Positions 42,531-51,591 are shown, numbered from the stretch's first letter. The stretch is DNA of 64,000 nt from Azotimanducus chitobiosivorans (GCA_965200235.1 OZ241339.1:1240001-1304000), one strand, 5' to 3'. The notes: generated by a model from the letters alone, not told the origin. Made by a program: numbers and translations.

Positions 42531-42547
42531 GCTATGGAGAAAGGCAC

Positions 42548-43570
42548 ATGAAAGTTGACGGCATGTTTGGCGCTGGCCGCGTCATGGAAACCACGCACGC
42601 AATCGTGGCGCGAGCAGAGCAACTCGAAGAGCTCGGCTTCGATGGATTGCAAATCGCGGAAGTGGCGCACGACCCTTTTCTGCCGCTTGTCCTCGCGGCG
42701 CACCACACCTCAAGAATCGAACTGCGCACTTCCATCGCGGTCGCCTTCGCCCGATCTCCGATGAATCTCGCGAACCTCGGTCACGATCTCAACGCGCTTT
42801 CGAGCGGCCGATTTGTACTGGGGCTCGGCTCCCAGATCAGGCCGCATATCGTGAAGCGCTTCTCCATGCCATGGCATGGGCCGGCCAAGCAGATGCGGGA
42901 GATGATCGAGGCAATCAACGCGATCTGGGATTGCTGGTATGACGATAAGCCGCTTCGCTACACCGGTGAGTTCTATCAGCACACGCTGATGACGCCCGAG
43001 TTCACGCCGTCCAATCAGGCGGCTGGTCGGCCCAAGGTGCTTCTCGCCGCGGTCGGGCCTCTCATGGTGAAAACGGCTGCTCGGGTGGCTGATGGCATCA
43101 TCATTCATCCATTCTGCACAGAAGCCTATTTGAAGCAGGTCATACTTCCGGTCTTGCAGGAGGAACTGGCATCGAGAGGCAAAACTCTGGATGACTTTCA
43201 AATTCAATATCCGGCATTCATCGCGACCGGCGATACGGAAGAGGAACTCGTGAAAAGCCGTGAGGCCATTCGCTACCGGATCGGCTATTACGCATCCACG
43301 CCCGCCTACAAAGGCGTACTGGACTTGCATGGCTGGGGCGACATTCAACCGATCCTCAACCGCATGACCAAAGAAGGCAAATGGAACGAGTTGGCTGGCG
43401 AGATCAGCGATGAAGTGCTGCAGACTTTCGCTGCCGTAGGCGAACCCGTGCCGGCAGCACAGCTCATCAGGCAGCGGTTCGAGGGCGTCGTTGATCGAGT
43501 GACGCTTGACGTGCGCAAGTCCGAGCAGACCTTGGCGGATCAGATGAGCGTGATCCGGGGCACCATGTGA
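42548..43570 (+). CDS. LLM class F420-dependent oxidoreductase (TIGR03617-like)
   Basis: This 340-aa luciferase-like oxidoreductase begins MKVDGMFGAGRVMETTHAIV. Family landmarks are EQLEELGFDGLQIAEVAHDP, ALSSGRFVLGLGSQIRPHIV, a FSMPW motif and GRPKVLLAAVGPLMVKTAAR. The FGLGSQI..H..RRF-type segment and C-terminal layout fit the F420-dependent subgroup around TIGR03617. It is flanked on both sides by palindromic elements (the left one ends 18 bp before the start), so its promoter may be supplied or modified by them. The substrate is unknown. Confidence 0.85.
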   Translation: MKVDGMFGAGRVMETTHAIVARAEQLEELGFDGLQIAEVAHDPFLPLVLAAHHTSRIELRTSIAVAFARSPMNLANLGHDLNALSSGRFVLGLGSQIRPHIVKRFSMPWHGPAKQMREMIEAINAIWDCWYDDKPLRYTGEFYQHTLMTPEFTPSNQAAGRPKVLLAAVGPLMVKTAARVADGIIIHPFCTEAYLKQVILPVLQEELASRGKTLDDFQIQYPAFIATGDTEEELVKSREAIRYRIGYYASTPAYKGVLDLHGWGDIQPILNRMTKEGKWNELAGEISDEVLQTFAAVGEPVPAAQLIRQRFEGVVDRVTLDVRKSEQTLADQMSVIRGTM

Positions 43571-43639
43571 GAGTCGAGAAAGGATGGGCGCGGCTGCGTG
43601 TGAGCAGGGCGCAGGTCCGAGTTGCGATAGACTGCATCG

Positions 43640-43920
43640 CTAGTGTCCTGTCCCATAAATAAGTGTGATTCAGAGTGAGCACAATCGCCGACGGCAAGGC
43701 GCAGTCCGCAGGGAATATCGGGCATATTGCCAAGGGCTGCAACGCAGCCGTCGGCGATTGTGCCCACTCCCGAAGGGCGCGCAGGAGAAGGGCTGTGGCC
43801 CAGTCCCATGTGATGATGCGTCCCTTGGCAATACGGCAAAGTATTGCCTGCGGAACGCGCCTTGCCACAGCCCTTCTCCTGCGCGCTGAACCCACACTTA
43901 TTTATGGGACAGGACACTAG
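43640..43920. mobile_element. Non-autonomous palindromic element, type 1, copy B (inverted order)
   Basis: It has the same terminal repeats as copy A (GTGTCCTGTCCCATAAATAA), and CTAG at both borders. The two hairpin modules are in the opposite order to copy A, so the interior is inverted. The block GACATTCTTGCGAGGGTGCC found in copies A and C is missing. The right CTAG is shared with the IS5-like element. Confidence 0.85.
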
Positions 43921-45232
43921 CAGCCTGTTGAAAAAGGGCGATTCTGGCGGAGTTGGGCGGCGTGTCCCATCGAATTGCGCCCGCCTTCGGTGGCGAAGGA
44001 CTCCGCCGGGCGTGCCCCCATCCATGCGATCCGGCTTCCGACTGTCCGCTGGAGGCGCGTTCCGCCCGTCCACGACCCCGCCCGTGGCGTTTCCGGCGCC
44101 CGCCCCGTCATGCCCATGCCTCCAGCCGCCTCAGCCTCACGATGTTGTAGGCCGCGGCCGCAAGCCGGAACTGCCAGGCCGCGTTCGCCAGCCCCCGGTG
44201 GCGCAGCTTCCCCAGCAGCCCGTAGGTCTTCATCCAGCCGAACGGCTCCTCCACCTGCTTGCGCTTCCGCTGGCTCACCGCGTACCCCGCGTGGCGCGTG
44301 GTGCGACCGTCCACGCAGCCCCCGGACCGCTTCGCCGCCACATGCGGCGTCACCTTCATCTCCCGGCACGGCTTCACGAAGTCCGCCACGTCGTACCCCT
44401 TGTCCGCGCCCACCGTGCGCCTTCGCTTCCCGGGCCGCCGCGACAGCAGCGCCACCCCCGCTTCCCATTCCGCCCGGCCTCCGGCCACCGTCACCTCCGT
44501 GTCCACGATCAGCCCGTTCCGGTTCTCCGTCAGCACATGCCCCATGTAGCTCAGCTTCGCCTCCTTGCCGGGCCCCTTCCGGTACAGCCTCGACTCCGGG
44601 TCCGTCGTCGACGCGTGCGTCTCGTTGCGCCGCCTCTCCCCGTGGAAGTCCGACCCGTCCCCGCCGCGCGCCTCCCCGTCCTTCGGCCGGAACGACTTCA
44701 GCGACGCGCACGCCTCGATCAGCGTCCCGTCCACGCTGAAGTGGTCGCGCGACAGCAGCCGACGCCCCTCGCCCTGCTTCCTCACCGCCTCGAACAGCAG
44801 CCCGTCCAGCCCCTCGCCGAGCATCCGGTCGCGGTTCTTCGAGAACGTCGAGTGGTCCCACACCGGCTCGTCCGCACCCAGCCCAACGAACCACCGGAAC
44901 AGCAGGTCGTGGTCGAGCCGCTCCATCAGCAGACGCTCCGAACGCACCGTGTACAGCACCTGCAGCAGCAGCGCCCTCAGCAGGTGCTCCGGCGGGATCG
45001 ACGGACGACCGCGCTCCGCGTACATCCGCGACAGCGCCGGCTCCAGCTCCGCAAGCGCCGCGTCCACTATCCGGCGCACCGCCCGTATCGGATGCGCCTC
45101 CCCTATCCTCGACTCCATGTCCACATAGCTGAACATCGACACCTGCCCGTCCACTTCGCCACGCATCCTCTTGCTCCTCTGCCGTCCGCACCTCTATTAT
45201 CCTTCAACAGGACTTTTTCAACAGGCTCCTAG
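43917..45232 (-). mobile_element. IS5-like insertion sequence bordered by CTAG
   Basis: The left end reads CAGCCTGTTGAAAAAGGGCG and the right end, read inward, GAGCCTGTTGAAAAAGTCC, sharing AGCCTGTTGAAAAAG. CTAG lies at both borders, consistent with the YTAR target duplication known for IS5 elements. It is 1.3 kb long, with one transposase gene. It lies directly between a type 1 palindromic element and the broken oxidoreductase gene. Confidence 0.85.
44108..45166 (-). CDS. IS5-family DDE transposase
   Basis: This 352-aa transposase begins MRGEVDGQVSMFSYVDMESR and has the N-terminal DUF772 domain (HPIRAVRRIVDAALAELEPA, GRPSIPPEHLLRALLLQVLY). The DDE catalytic part includes HFSVDGTLIEACASLKSFRP, then NETHASTTDPESRLYRKGPG, GADKGYD and the E-containing KQVEEPFGWMKTYG. 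It is intact, preceded by AGGAGCAAGAGG, so the element may be autonomous. It is GC-rich, which explains a 462-codon antisense ORF. Confidence 0.88.
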   Translation of the reverse strand: MRGEVDGQVSMFSYVDMESRIGEAHPIRAVRRIVDAALAELEPALSRMYAERGRPSIPPEHLLRALLLQVLYTVRSERLLMERLDHDLLFRWFVGLGADEPVWDHSTFSKNRDRMLGEGLDGLLFEAVRKQGEGRRLLSRDHFSVDGTLIEACASLKSFRPKDGEARGGDGSDFHGERRRNETHASTTDPESRLYRKGPGKEAKLSYMGHVLTENRNGLIVDTEVTVAGGRAEWEAGVALLSRRPGKRRRTVGADKGYDVADFVKPCREMKVTPHVAAKRSGGCVDGRTTRHAGYAVSQRKRKQVEEPFGWMKTYGLLGKLRHRGLANAAWQFRLAAAAYNIVRLRRLEAWA

Positions 45233-45249
45233 GCTGCGCAGGCATTTGA

Positions 45250-45852
45250 AGGCATATTGACATCGCCAGATCTATCAATCAGACAAGCGGGAGCGACTGC
45301 GATGTCGCAATCATCGGCGCTGGGCACAACCGTCTGACCACGGCTGCCTACCTTGCCAAGGCAGGGCTTCGCGTCCGCATCTTCGAGCGGCGTCGTGTTA
45401 TTGGCGGGGCCGCCATCACAGAGGCGTTTCATCCGGGTTTTTCGAACTCGGTGTATTCCTACGCGATCAGCCTCTTGCAGCCGCAGATCATTCAAGATCT
45501 CGATCTTGAACGACACGGTCTTGAAATTCTCGAAAAGCCTGCGGGAACACTCAGCCTTCTCGCTGATGACCACCTGCAATTGACGCGCGACAGTGCGCAA
45601 ATCAAGCGCGAAGTCGCACGCTTCTCGCAGCGCGATGCCGAGCGTGTGGAAGCTTTCGACAGCGAGATCGCGCGGGTTGCGCTCGCCCTGCGCAGCATCG
45701 CGAGGAGCGCGCCGCCCGATATTGGCCGCGGCTGGTCTGAATTGCCACGACTTTTGCAAGCAGGCAATGCGCTGCGCAAACTCGAAACGCGCGATCAGTC
45801 GGTGCTCGGCGACTATCTAGTACACTCGTACTGTGCGACAAGAGGCGCGTGA
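45250..45852 (+). pseudogene. Truncated FAD-dependent oxidoreductase (CrtI/phytoene desaturase-like)
   Basis: The frame encodes DCDVAIIGAGHNRLTTAAYL, then AKAGLRVRIFERRRVIGGAA and TEAFHPGFSNSVYSYAISLL, the N-terminal FAD domain of CrtI-type oxidoreductases. It has no canonical start: an in-frame TGA at 45247 follows directly on the IS5-like end. It stops after about 200 codons where the family has about 500; similarity ends near LGDYL at a CTAG (45817-45820). The motif GxGHNGL has Arg in place of the last Gly. It is therefore a dead remnant, probably disrupted by the insertion. Confidence 0.75.
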
Positions 45853-46325
45853 TGGCAAGCTTCTTTTCAGCCCTTTTATTCGTTGTCCTGATGACTTCGG
45901 CGTATGCCGAGCCGGTTTCCGTTCCAGACCCGGAAACCTGGTACCGCGACGGCTACGCCCCGCTGTGGGAGGCCGACCCGGCCGGGAACACCGACACCAT
46001 GATCGGCTACTACGCGGCAAGCGTCGAAAGTCGTTCGGCGGACGGGACCACCGCAACCATCTCCGCGCACGACTTCATAGCCGTACCCATTGACGGCTGG
46101 CTGGCGGACGGCTGGCTGGATTCAAAGCTCAAAGATTTGCATGTCGAGCGGATCAATGAGACGACCACAAGCTTCAAAGCGAGTTGGATAGACCGGTATG
46201 ATGGCGCGCCGGATGAGCTTTCCTGCGGTTGGTATCTTGCAGACTTCATGGACGGCGCGTGGCACTTCACCGCCTATGCGGACTTGGATTGCGGGGCGCA
46301 TGGATTTCGTTTGCACGACAGTTGA
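45852..46325 (+). CDS. Exported small protein of unknown function (possible SnoaL-like fold)
   Basis: This 157-aa protein has a clear signal peptide (MASFFSALLFVVLMTSAYA, cleavage before EP). The mature part (ETWYRDGYAPLWEADPAGNT, YYAASVESRSADGTTATISA, ASWIDRYDGAPDELSCGWYL) alternates helix and strand in a way that suggests an NTF2/SnoaL-like domain, with two Cys that could form a disulfide. I cannot name a family with confidence. Its ATG overlaps the stop of the upstream pseudogene, and the next gene begins directly after its TGA, so the two are co-transcribed. Confidence 0.6.
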   Translation: MASFFSALLFVVLMTSAYAEPVSVPDPETWYRDGYAPLWEADPAGNTDTMIGYYAASVESRSADGTTATISAHDFIAVPIDGWLADGWLDSKLKDLHVERINETTTSFKASWIDRYDGAPDELSCGWYLADFMDGAWHFTAYADLDCGAHGFRLHDS

Positions 46326-48191
46326 ATGCGCGCTTCCGACCGCCATTTGGGAATGGGCCGCGCGATTTCGCGGCGAGACGTCGTGCAAGGCGCGGGCCTC
46401 GCCGCGCTTGCCCTCACGCTCGGCCCGCCTAGTCGTGCGGACCTGAGCACGCCGACCGGGCTCGCGCCCTACCCGCCTACGAAGACAGGCCTGCGCGGCT
46501 CTCATGCGGGTTCGTTTGAAGTTGCCCACGCACTGCGCGATGGAGCGGAATTCGGCGCACCCGCCCGCCTGAAAGAAGCATATGACCTCATCATTGTCGG
46601 CGCTGGCATCTCGGGCCTCGCCGCAGCGCATTTCTATCAAGCGCGCTTTGGCAAGGATTCGCGCATCCTCATCCTTGAAAACCACGACGATTTCGGCGGC
46701 CATGCGCGTCGCAACGAATTCCATCAAGGCGGCCCCTTGCGCCTGTCGCTCGGCGGTACCCACAACCTCGAATACTGGCAATTCAGCAAGGTTGTCAAGC
46801 AGATGATGAAAGACCTTGGCATTGATATTGAGGCGCTCTTGCGAGGACGCGAATTCGACTACGGGTTCAGCGCGCGAAATGGCCCGGCCATATGGTTTGA
46901 CAAAGAGACCTATGGGACCGACAAGCTGGTGACCAACTACACGCTTGAGTGGTGGCGACCGGGCGACAGCATCGAGTGCATCAACGAGTTGCCGATAAGC
47001 ACAGACGCGCGCAGTCAACTTCAAAACCTGTATCAGGCCCGCACCAACATATTCGATGGCAAGTCGCGAGACGAGGTCGATGCGCTGCTCGCCAAAACCA
47101 GCTACCCCGACTTCCTCCGCACCTATGCCGGGCTCGGACGCGAAGCCATTCAGATTTTCGATACCAGTCAGCACGGCGCTTGGGGCGTCGAACTGCGGGC
47201 GCTCTCAGCCGCAGAAGCCTTCTACTACAGCGGCCTGCCGGGGCTCAATCTCGTTGGCCGCGCCGATGAGATGGAGTCAAGAGACTATCCGGCGGCGATG
47301 TTCCCCGATGGCAATGCGAGTGTCGCCCGCTTGCTCGCGGCGCGCCTGATACCTGGCCTCGCCTCAGACGTCACGGCGGACAATGTCGCTGTCGCCACCT
47401 TCGATTACGCGGCGCTCGATCAGGCGCAGAATTCCGTGCGACTGCGCTTGAACGCCACCGCGCTGCGGTCATACCAAACAAGCGCTGGCGTCGATGTCGC
47501 CTACTTCGGCGCGAACGGGCTAGAGCGCGTTTCCGCACGCCACTGCGTCTTGGCGGGCTACCACTCGATGATCCCCTATCTGTGCCCGGACCTACCGGGC
47601 GCACAAAAGGAAGCGCTCCGCTATCAGGTGAAAATCCCGCTGGTGCTGACCAACGTGCTGCTGCGCTCAAGCGACGCCATGGATAGGCTCGGCATTAACT
47701 CGGTGAGATGTCCGGGCCGCATGCACCGAAGCCTATTCATGTTCAAAGGCATCAATACAGGCGGCTATACGCATCCCATGTCGGATTCGGGGCCGGTGCC
47801 GCTCGTCTTCTGGGGGTCGCTATCGCCCCCCGAAGAAGCGAGAACACTCAAAGACCAGTTGCGCGCATCGCGCGAAAAAATGCTGCACCTTGACTTCGAA
47901 GACTATGAGCGCGAAGTGCGACTGGTGCTGAGTGGACTGCTCGGCCCCGCGGGCTTCGATGTCAAGAAAGACATCCTGGCTATTACCGTCAACCGCTGGC
48001 CGCATGGCTACTCATACGAGTACATGGACTTGTGGGATGAGGACTTCGCCGCAGGGCAGGCCCCGCACGAAATCGCGCGCAAGCCCTTCGGCGCGATCTG
48101 CATCGCCAACGCGGATGCAGGCGCATCGGCCTACACGCACACCGCCATCGACGAGGCGTATCGCGCTGTGGGCGAATTGCCCGGTCGGTAA
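46326..48191 (+). CDS. Tat-exported FAD-dependent oxidoreductase, spermidine dehydrogenase-like
   Basis: This 621-aa flavoprotein starts with a twin-arginine signal (ISRRDVVQGAGLAALALTLG). The FAD motif is LIIVGAGISGLAAAHFYQAR, followed by LILENHDDFGGHARRNEF and the GGTHNLEYW region. The C-terminal FAD/substrate part has VNRWPHGYSYEYMDLWDEDF and GAICIANADAGASAYTHTAI. Size, Tat signal and motif order fit periplasmic spermidine dehydrogenase-like enzymes that cleave polyamines. ATG 46326 follows the previous stop directly; ATG 46353 (MGRAISRRD) is an alternative that puts the RR motif nearer the start. It may feed the PuuA/PuuB-like genes seen at 14-19 kb. Confidence 0.75.
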   Translation: MRASDRHLGMGRAISRRDVVQGAGLAALALTLGPPSRADLSTPTGLAPYPPTKTGLRGSHAGSFEVAHALRDGAEFGAPARLKEAYDLIIVGAGISGLAAAHFYQARFGKDSRILILENHDDFGGHARRNEFHQGGPLRLSLGGTHNLEYWQFSKVVKQMMKDLGIDIEALLRGREFDYGFSARNGPAIWFDKETYGTDKLVTNYTLEWWRPGDSIECINELPISTDARSQLQNLYQARTNIFDGKSRDEVDALLAKTSYPDFLRTYAGLGREAIQIFDTSQHGAWGVELRALSAAEAFYYSGLPGLNLVGRADEMESRDYPAAMFPDGNASVARLLAARLIPGLASDVTADNVAVATFDYAALDQAQNSVRLRLNATALRSYQTSAGVDVAYFGANGLERVSARHCVLAGYHSMIPYLCPDLPGAQKEALRYQVKIPLVLTNVLLRSSDAMDRLGINSVRCPGRMHRSLFMFKGINTGGYTHPMSDSGPVPLVFWGSLSPPEEARTLKDQLRASREKMLHLDFEDYEREVRLVLSGLLGPAGFDVKKDILAITVNRWPHGYSYEYMDLWDEDFAAGQAPHEIARKPFGAICIANADAGASAYTHTAIDEAYRAVGELPGR

Positions 48192-48210
48192 GCGCATGCG
48201 CCTTGCATAT

Positions 48211-48699
48211 TCACGGCTGAACATCGGCCCCGCCTCGACCTTCTCGCGGCTCGATATCGAGCAAAATCGTCACCGGCCCGTCATTCTCAAGCGACACGGC
48301 CATATGCGCGCCGAACACGCCCCTGCCCACCGACACACCTGCTTTCTCCAAGCTTTTGATGTAGTGCTCATACAGAACTTGTGCCAAGTCCGGCGAGGCC
48401 GCATCTGCGAAGCTAGGACGCATCCCTCGGCGCGCGTCCGCAGCCAAGGTGAATTGCGAGACCACCAAGGCTTCACCGCCCGTATCCGTGAGGGAGCGGT
48501 TCATCATGCGCCTACTATCGGGACAGGCATCAGGAAAAATTCGCAGCCCTGCCGTCTTGTCGGCAAGGCGCATCGCTTCATGATGCGTGTCGCCGTTCAT
48601 CACGCCAAGGAACACTAAGAGGCCGTTCCCGATGGCAGCAACCTCGTCACCGGCCACCGACACGCGAGCCCGCGCGACGCGCTGAATCAACGCACGCAT
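48211..48699 (-). CDS. dtd: D-aminoacyl-tRNA deacylase
   Basis: This 162-aa enzyme hydrolyses D-aminoacyl-tRNAs. It begins MRALIQRVARARVSVAGDEV and contains LLVFLGVMNGD, the active-site LVVSQFTLAADARRGMRPSF and the C-terminal AVSLENDGPVTILLD. Both signature regions (SQFTL and the NxGPVT loop) are intact. It is the last gene of the rnr-rlmB-dtd operon and overlaps the end of rlmB by 13 bases. Confidence 0.95.
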   Translation of the reverse strand: MRALIQRVARARVSVAGDEVAAIGNGLLVFLGVMNGDTHHEAMRLADKTAGLRIFPDACPDSRRMMNRSLTDTGGEALVVSQFTLAADARRGMRPSFADAASPDLAQVLYEHYIKSLEKAGVSVGRGVFGAHMAVSLENDGPVTILLDIEPREGRGGADVQP

Positions 48700-49430
48700 T
48701 GCCGTTGCCTCAACACTTCGTAGAGCAGCACGCCGGTTGCCACAGACACATTCAGGCTCGCCATGCCACCAGTCACTGGTAAGGACACCAAGGCATCGCA
48801 GGCTGACTTGGTCAACTGGCGCAGGCCCCTACCTTCAGAACCGACCACAAGAACCGTCGGCGCATCAAAGCGAGCATGATGCCAAGGGGTCGACGCATCG
48901 CTGTCAGCACCAATGATCTGCAATCCTTGTGACGCAAACCAGTTCAAACGGCGCGCGAGGTTACTGACGGCAATGATCGGCACCTGTTCAGCGCCGCCAC
49001 TCGCTGCTTTTTCCGCAGCAGGCGTGAGTCGCGTGCCGCGGCTCCTTGGAAAGATCATGGCATCGACGCCTGCAGCGGCTGCCGTGCGAATGCACGCACC
49101 GAAGTTGCGCGGGTCTTCGATGCCATCAAGAGCGAGAATGAGGCTACTTGGGCGCGGCGACTCGAACTTCGAGCGCAGCCACTGCTCGTTGAATGCGCGT
49201 CGTTCGGCAGCGTCAGTCACTTCGGCAATGATGCCTTGGTGGTGACGGCTGCCAGCGAGCGCATCGAGCGCTTCCCGCTCGTGCAGTCGAACGCTCGCCC
49301 CAACAGTCGCGGCGAGCGCCTCAAATTCAGGGCGAAGTTTCATGGATTGCAGGATATGCAGCGTGTTCACCTTGCGTCCGCCAGACATCACTGCGCGCAC
49401 GGCATGGACGCCATAGACGATTCGCTTCAT
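48687..49430 (-). CDS. rlmB: 23S rRNA (guanosine-2'-O-)-methyltransferase RlmB
   Basis: This 247-aa SPOUT enzyme methylates G2251 in 23S rRNA. The N-terminal substrate-binding domain starts KRIVYGVHAVRAVMSGGRKV. The trefoil-knot motifs are LDGIEDPRNFGACIRTAAAA, VLVVGSEGRGLRQLTKSACD and LPVTGGMASLNVSVATGVLL. Its start overlaps the stop of the RNase R gene by an ATGA, and its end overlaps dtd. RNase R next to RlmB is a conserved arrangement in gammaproteobacteria. Confidence 0.95.
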   Translation of the reverse strand: MKRIVYGVHAVRAVMSGGRKVNTLHILQSMKLRPEFEALAATVGASVRLHEREALDALAGSRHHQGIIAEVTDAAERRAFNEQWLRSKFESPRPSSLILALDGIEDPRNFGACIRTAAAAGVDAMIFPRSRGTRLTPAAEKAASGGAEQVPIIAVSNLARRLNWFASQGLQIIGADSDASTPWHHARFDAPTVLVVGSEGRGLRQLTKSACDALVSLPVTGGMASLNVSVATGVLLYEVLRQRQCVR

Positions 49431-51238
49431 CGCGCTCGACGCCTCCGCCTCGACCGAGTGCCACCGGCCTTCCCCGATGGTGTCGCACGCACCAACTCGA
49501 CTTTGCGCCGGTCAACATCGACCGATGCGATCACCACGTCAATTCGCCCGCCGAGGCCAAACTGCTCGTCACTCGCCTCTCCAGTCAGTTTATGCGCACT
49601 TGCGTCGAATTCAAACCAATCACGCCCGAGCGCGCTGATATGCAGCAATCCTTCAACCATGAGGTCATCGAGCAGCACAAAGAGACCAAACGATGTCACA
49701 CCAGTGATGGTGCCTTGAAAGGCATCGCCAATATGTCGATCAGCGTAGTCCGCCAGATACCAGGCACGTACATCGCGCTCGCAGGCTTCCGCTTCGCGTT
49801 CACCAGCAGAGCAATGCGCACCAAGCGCCTCAAGCTTCGCCCGCCGAAACTCGGCTTCTCGGGCGATTCCAAGCTTGGCTTTAATCGCGCGATGGACAGT
49901 CAAGTCCGGATAGCGACGGATGGGCGAGGTGAAGTGCGCGTAGCGCTCAAGCGCGAGGCCAAAGTGCCCTTGATTGTCCGGGCTGTAGACTGCCTGCTGC
50001 ATGGCGCGAAGCACAATGGCGGACAGGAACTCCGGCGGCACGCGCGTTGCGAGGCGTCGAATGAGCGAGGCGAAGTGCTCGAAATCGATCTCGCGCAGGT
50101 TCGCACCCAGAAGGTTCAAGGTTTCGAGCAAGGCATCACACTTGGCGCCAGATGGCGGCGGATGGACACGAAAAAGGCAACCGAGGCCCGCCTCTTCGAG
50201 CAGTGTCGCGGCGCAGATATTGGCGGCAATCATGGACTCTTCGATCATCTGATGGGCGGCGTTGCGCGTTGATGGTCTGACCTGCGCCACCACACCTTTC
50301 TTGAAGATGAATTCAGCTTCGCTCGTTTCAAACTCGAGCGCGCCGCGCTTCTCGCGCGCCGCAAGCCGAGCCAAGAAACATTCGTGCAGGCACTTCAGCG
50401 ACTCCACCACTGATCGGTCAAGACCTTTGGTGGTGCCTTGCTCGACGAGCTGACCCACGCGCGTGTACGTCAGCCGCGCTTTTGAGCGCATGATCGCTTC
50501 CAAGAACGTGAACGACTCGATTTCGCCTTGGCGAGAGATCTGCATGTCAACTGCGAGCACCAATCTGTCTTGATGGGGCACGAGCGAGCAGAGGTCGTTC
50601 GAGAGCACCTTCGGCAGCATTGGGACAACATGGCGCGGCAGATACGTCGAAGTCGAGCGTCGCTTGGCCTCGGCATCGATGGCGCCGCCGGGCTTGACGT
50701 AACTGCTGACATCGGCAATCGCAACGAGCAGACGCCAGCCGCTCGCCTTGCGCTCACAATAGACCGCATCGTCGAAGTCGCGCGCGGATTGGCCATCGAT
50801 GGTCACGAGCGCTGTATCGCGCAGGTCTCGGTGTGTGTCCTGTGGCTGAACGCCCATGTGTGAAAGCGCCTTGGCTTCAGCCTTCACAGCGGCTTTCCAG
50901 TCGCCGCTGATGCCGTAGGCGTGCATCAGCCCCTTCGCAGCGCGATCAGGATCATCGCTCGCAGCGATCATCGACACTACTCGTCCGCGCGGCGTGCTTC
51001 CGCCTTTGCCTCGCGAGTCACCTGTTGCAGTGACTTCGACGAGCACCCGGTCGCCGGGATCGTAATCGCGCAGCACCTCGGCGGCAAGCGCCACCCGATA
51101 TGGCGTGTCCGACCGCTCAGACTCCAGCCACACCGATTTCGCGCTCCCACGCCGCCCATTGCCATAGGCCAAAAAACCGCACAGCCGGTCGCCGACGGCG
51201 AAGCGCGGCGTATCGAAGTCGGACTGAGGTTTCTTCAT
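49427..51238 (-). CDS. rnr: Exoribonuclease R-type (RNB family), short form
   Basis: This 603-aa 3'-5' exoribonuclease carries the RNB catalytic acids in TIDGQSARDFDDAVYCER, the YAHFTSPIRRYPDLTVHRAI segment and a C-terminal S1 domain (GDAFQGTITGVTSFGLFVLL). ATG 51238 (MKKPQSDFDT) is chosen; the open frame upstream overlaps the divergent yggX region and is not RNase-like. It is about 200 residues shorter than Escherichia coli RNase R. It lacks the N-terminal helix-turn-helix and at least one cold-shock domain, and its basic C-terminal tail is short (RSRRRRRAR). Confidence 0.9.
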   Translation of the reverse strand: MKKPQSDFDTPRFAVGDRLCGFLAYGNGRRGSAKSVWLESERSDTPYRVALAAEVLRDYDPGDRVLVEVTATGDSRGKGGSTPRGRVVSMIAASDDPDRAAKGLMHAYGISGDWKAAVKAEAKALSHMGVQPQDTHRDLRDTALVTIDGQSARDFDDAVYCERKASGWRLLVAIADVSSYVKPGGAIDAEAKRRSTSTYLPRHVVPMLPKVLSNDLCSLVPHQDRLVLAVDMQISRQGEIESFTFLEAIMRSKARLTYTRVGQLVEQGTTKGLDRSVVESLKCLHECFLARLAAREKRGALEFETSEAEFIFKKGVVAQVRPSTRNAAHQMIEESMIAANICAATLLEEAGLGCLFRVHPPPSGAKCDALLETLNLLGANLREIDFEHFASLIRRLATRVPPEFLSAIVLRAMQQAVYSPDNQGHFGLALERYAHFTSPIRRYPDLTVHRAIKAKLGIAREAEFRRAKLEALGAHCSAGEREAEACERDVRAWYLADYADRHIGDAFQGTITGVTSFGLFVLLDDLMVEGLLHISALGRDWFEFDASAHKLTGEASDEQFGLGGRIDVVIASVDVDRRKVELVRATPSGKAGGTRSRRRRRAR

Positions 51239-51301
51239 GGTTTCGACTGCGAAAACGCCAAGGCAGGTAGACTGACCGTCCCAAAAGCAGTGTTGAAATC
51301 C

Positions 51302-51580
51302 ATGACGCGCACAGTCCTCTGTCGAAAATACGGCCGCGAGCTTGAGGGGCTTGATGCGCCGCCCATGCCAGGACCGCTTGGGGAGACACTCTACAGCACA
51401 GTCTCGAAAGCGGCGTGGAATGCGTGGCTCAAGCACCAGACGACATTGATCAACGAGAAGTTTTTGAACCTGCGCGATGTCTCGGCGAGAACCTACCTGA
51501 GCGAACAGATGGAGCGCTTCCTTGACAACGAAGCGGTAGATGTCGCGGAAGGCTATGAAGCGCCGGAGGCAGGTCGTTAG
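51302..51580 (+). CDS. yggX: Probable Fe(2+)-trafficking protein YggX
   Basis: This 92-aa protein matches YggX along its length: MTRTVLCRKYGRELEGLDAP, the conserved Cys near the start, then PGPLGETLYSTVSKAAWNAW, LKHQTTLINEKFLNLRDVSA and RTYLSEQMERFLDNEAVDVA. It protects iron-sulfur enzymes from oxidation. It diverges from the RNase R gene with 63 bases between the starts. Confidence 0.95.
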   Translation: MTRTVLCRKYGRELEGLDAPPMPGPLGETLYSTVSKAAWNAWLKHQTTLINEKFLNLRDVSARTYLSEQMERFLDNEAVDVAEGYEAPEAGR

Positions 51581-51591
51581 GCATCATCGTC

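Noticed and set aside
43844..45232. A 462-codon plus-strand ORF
   Set aside because: Antisense to the IS5-family transposase, whose own frame has complete catalytic motifs.
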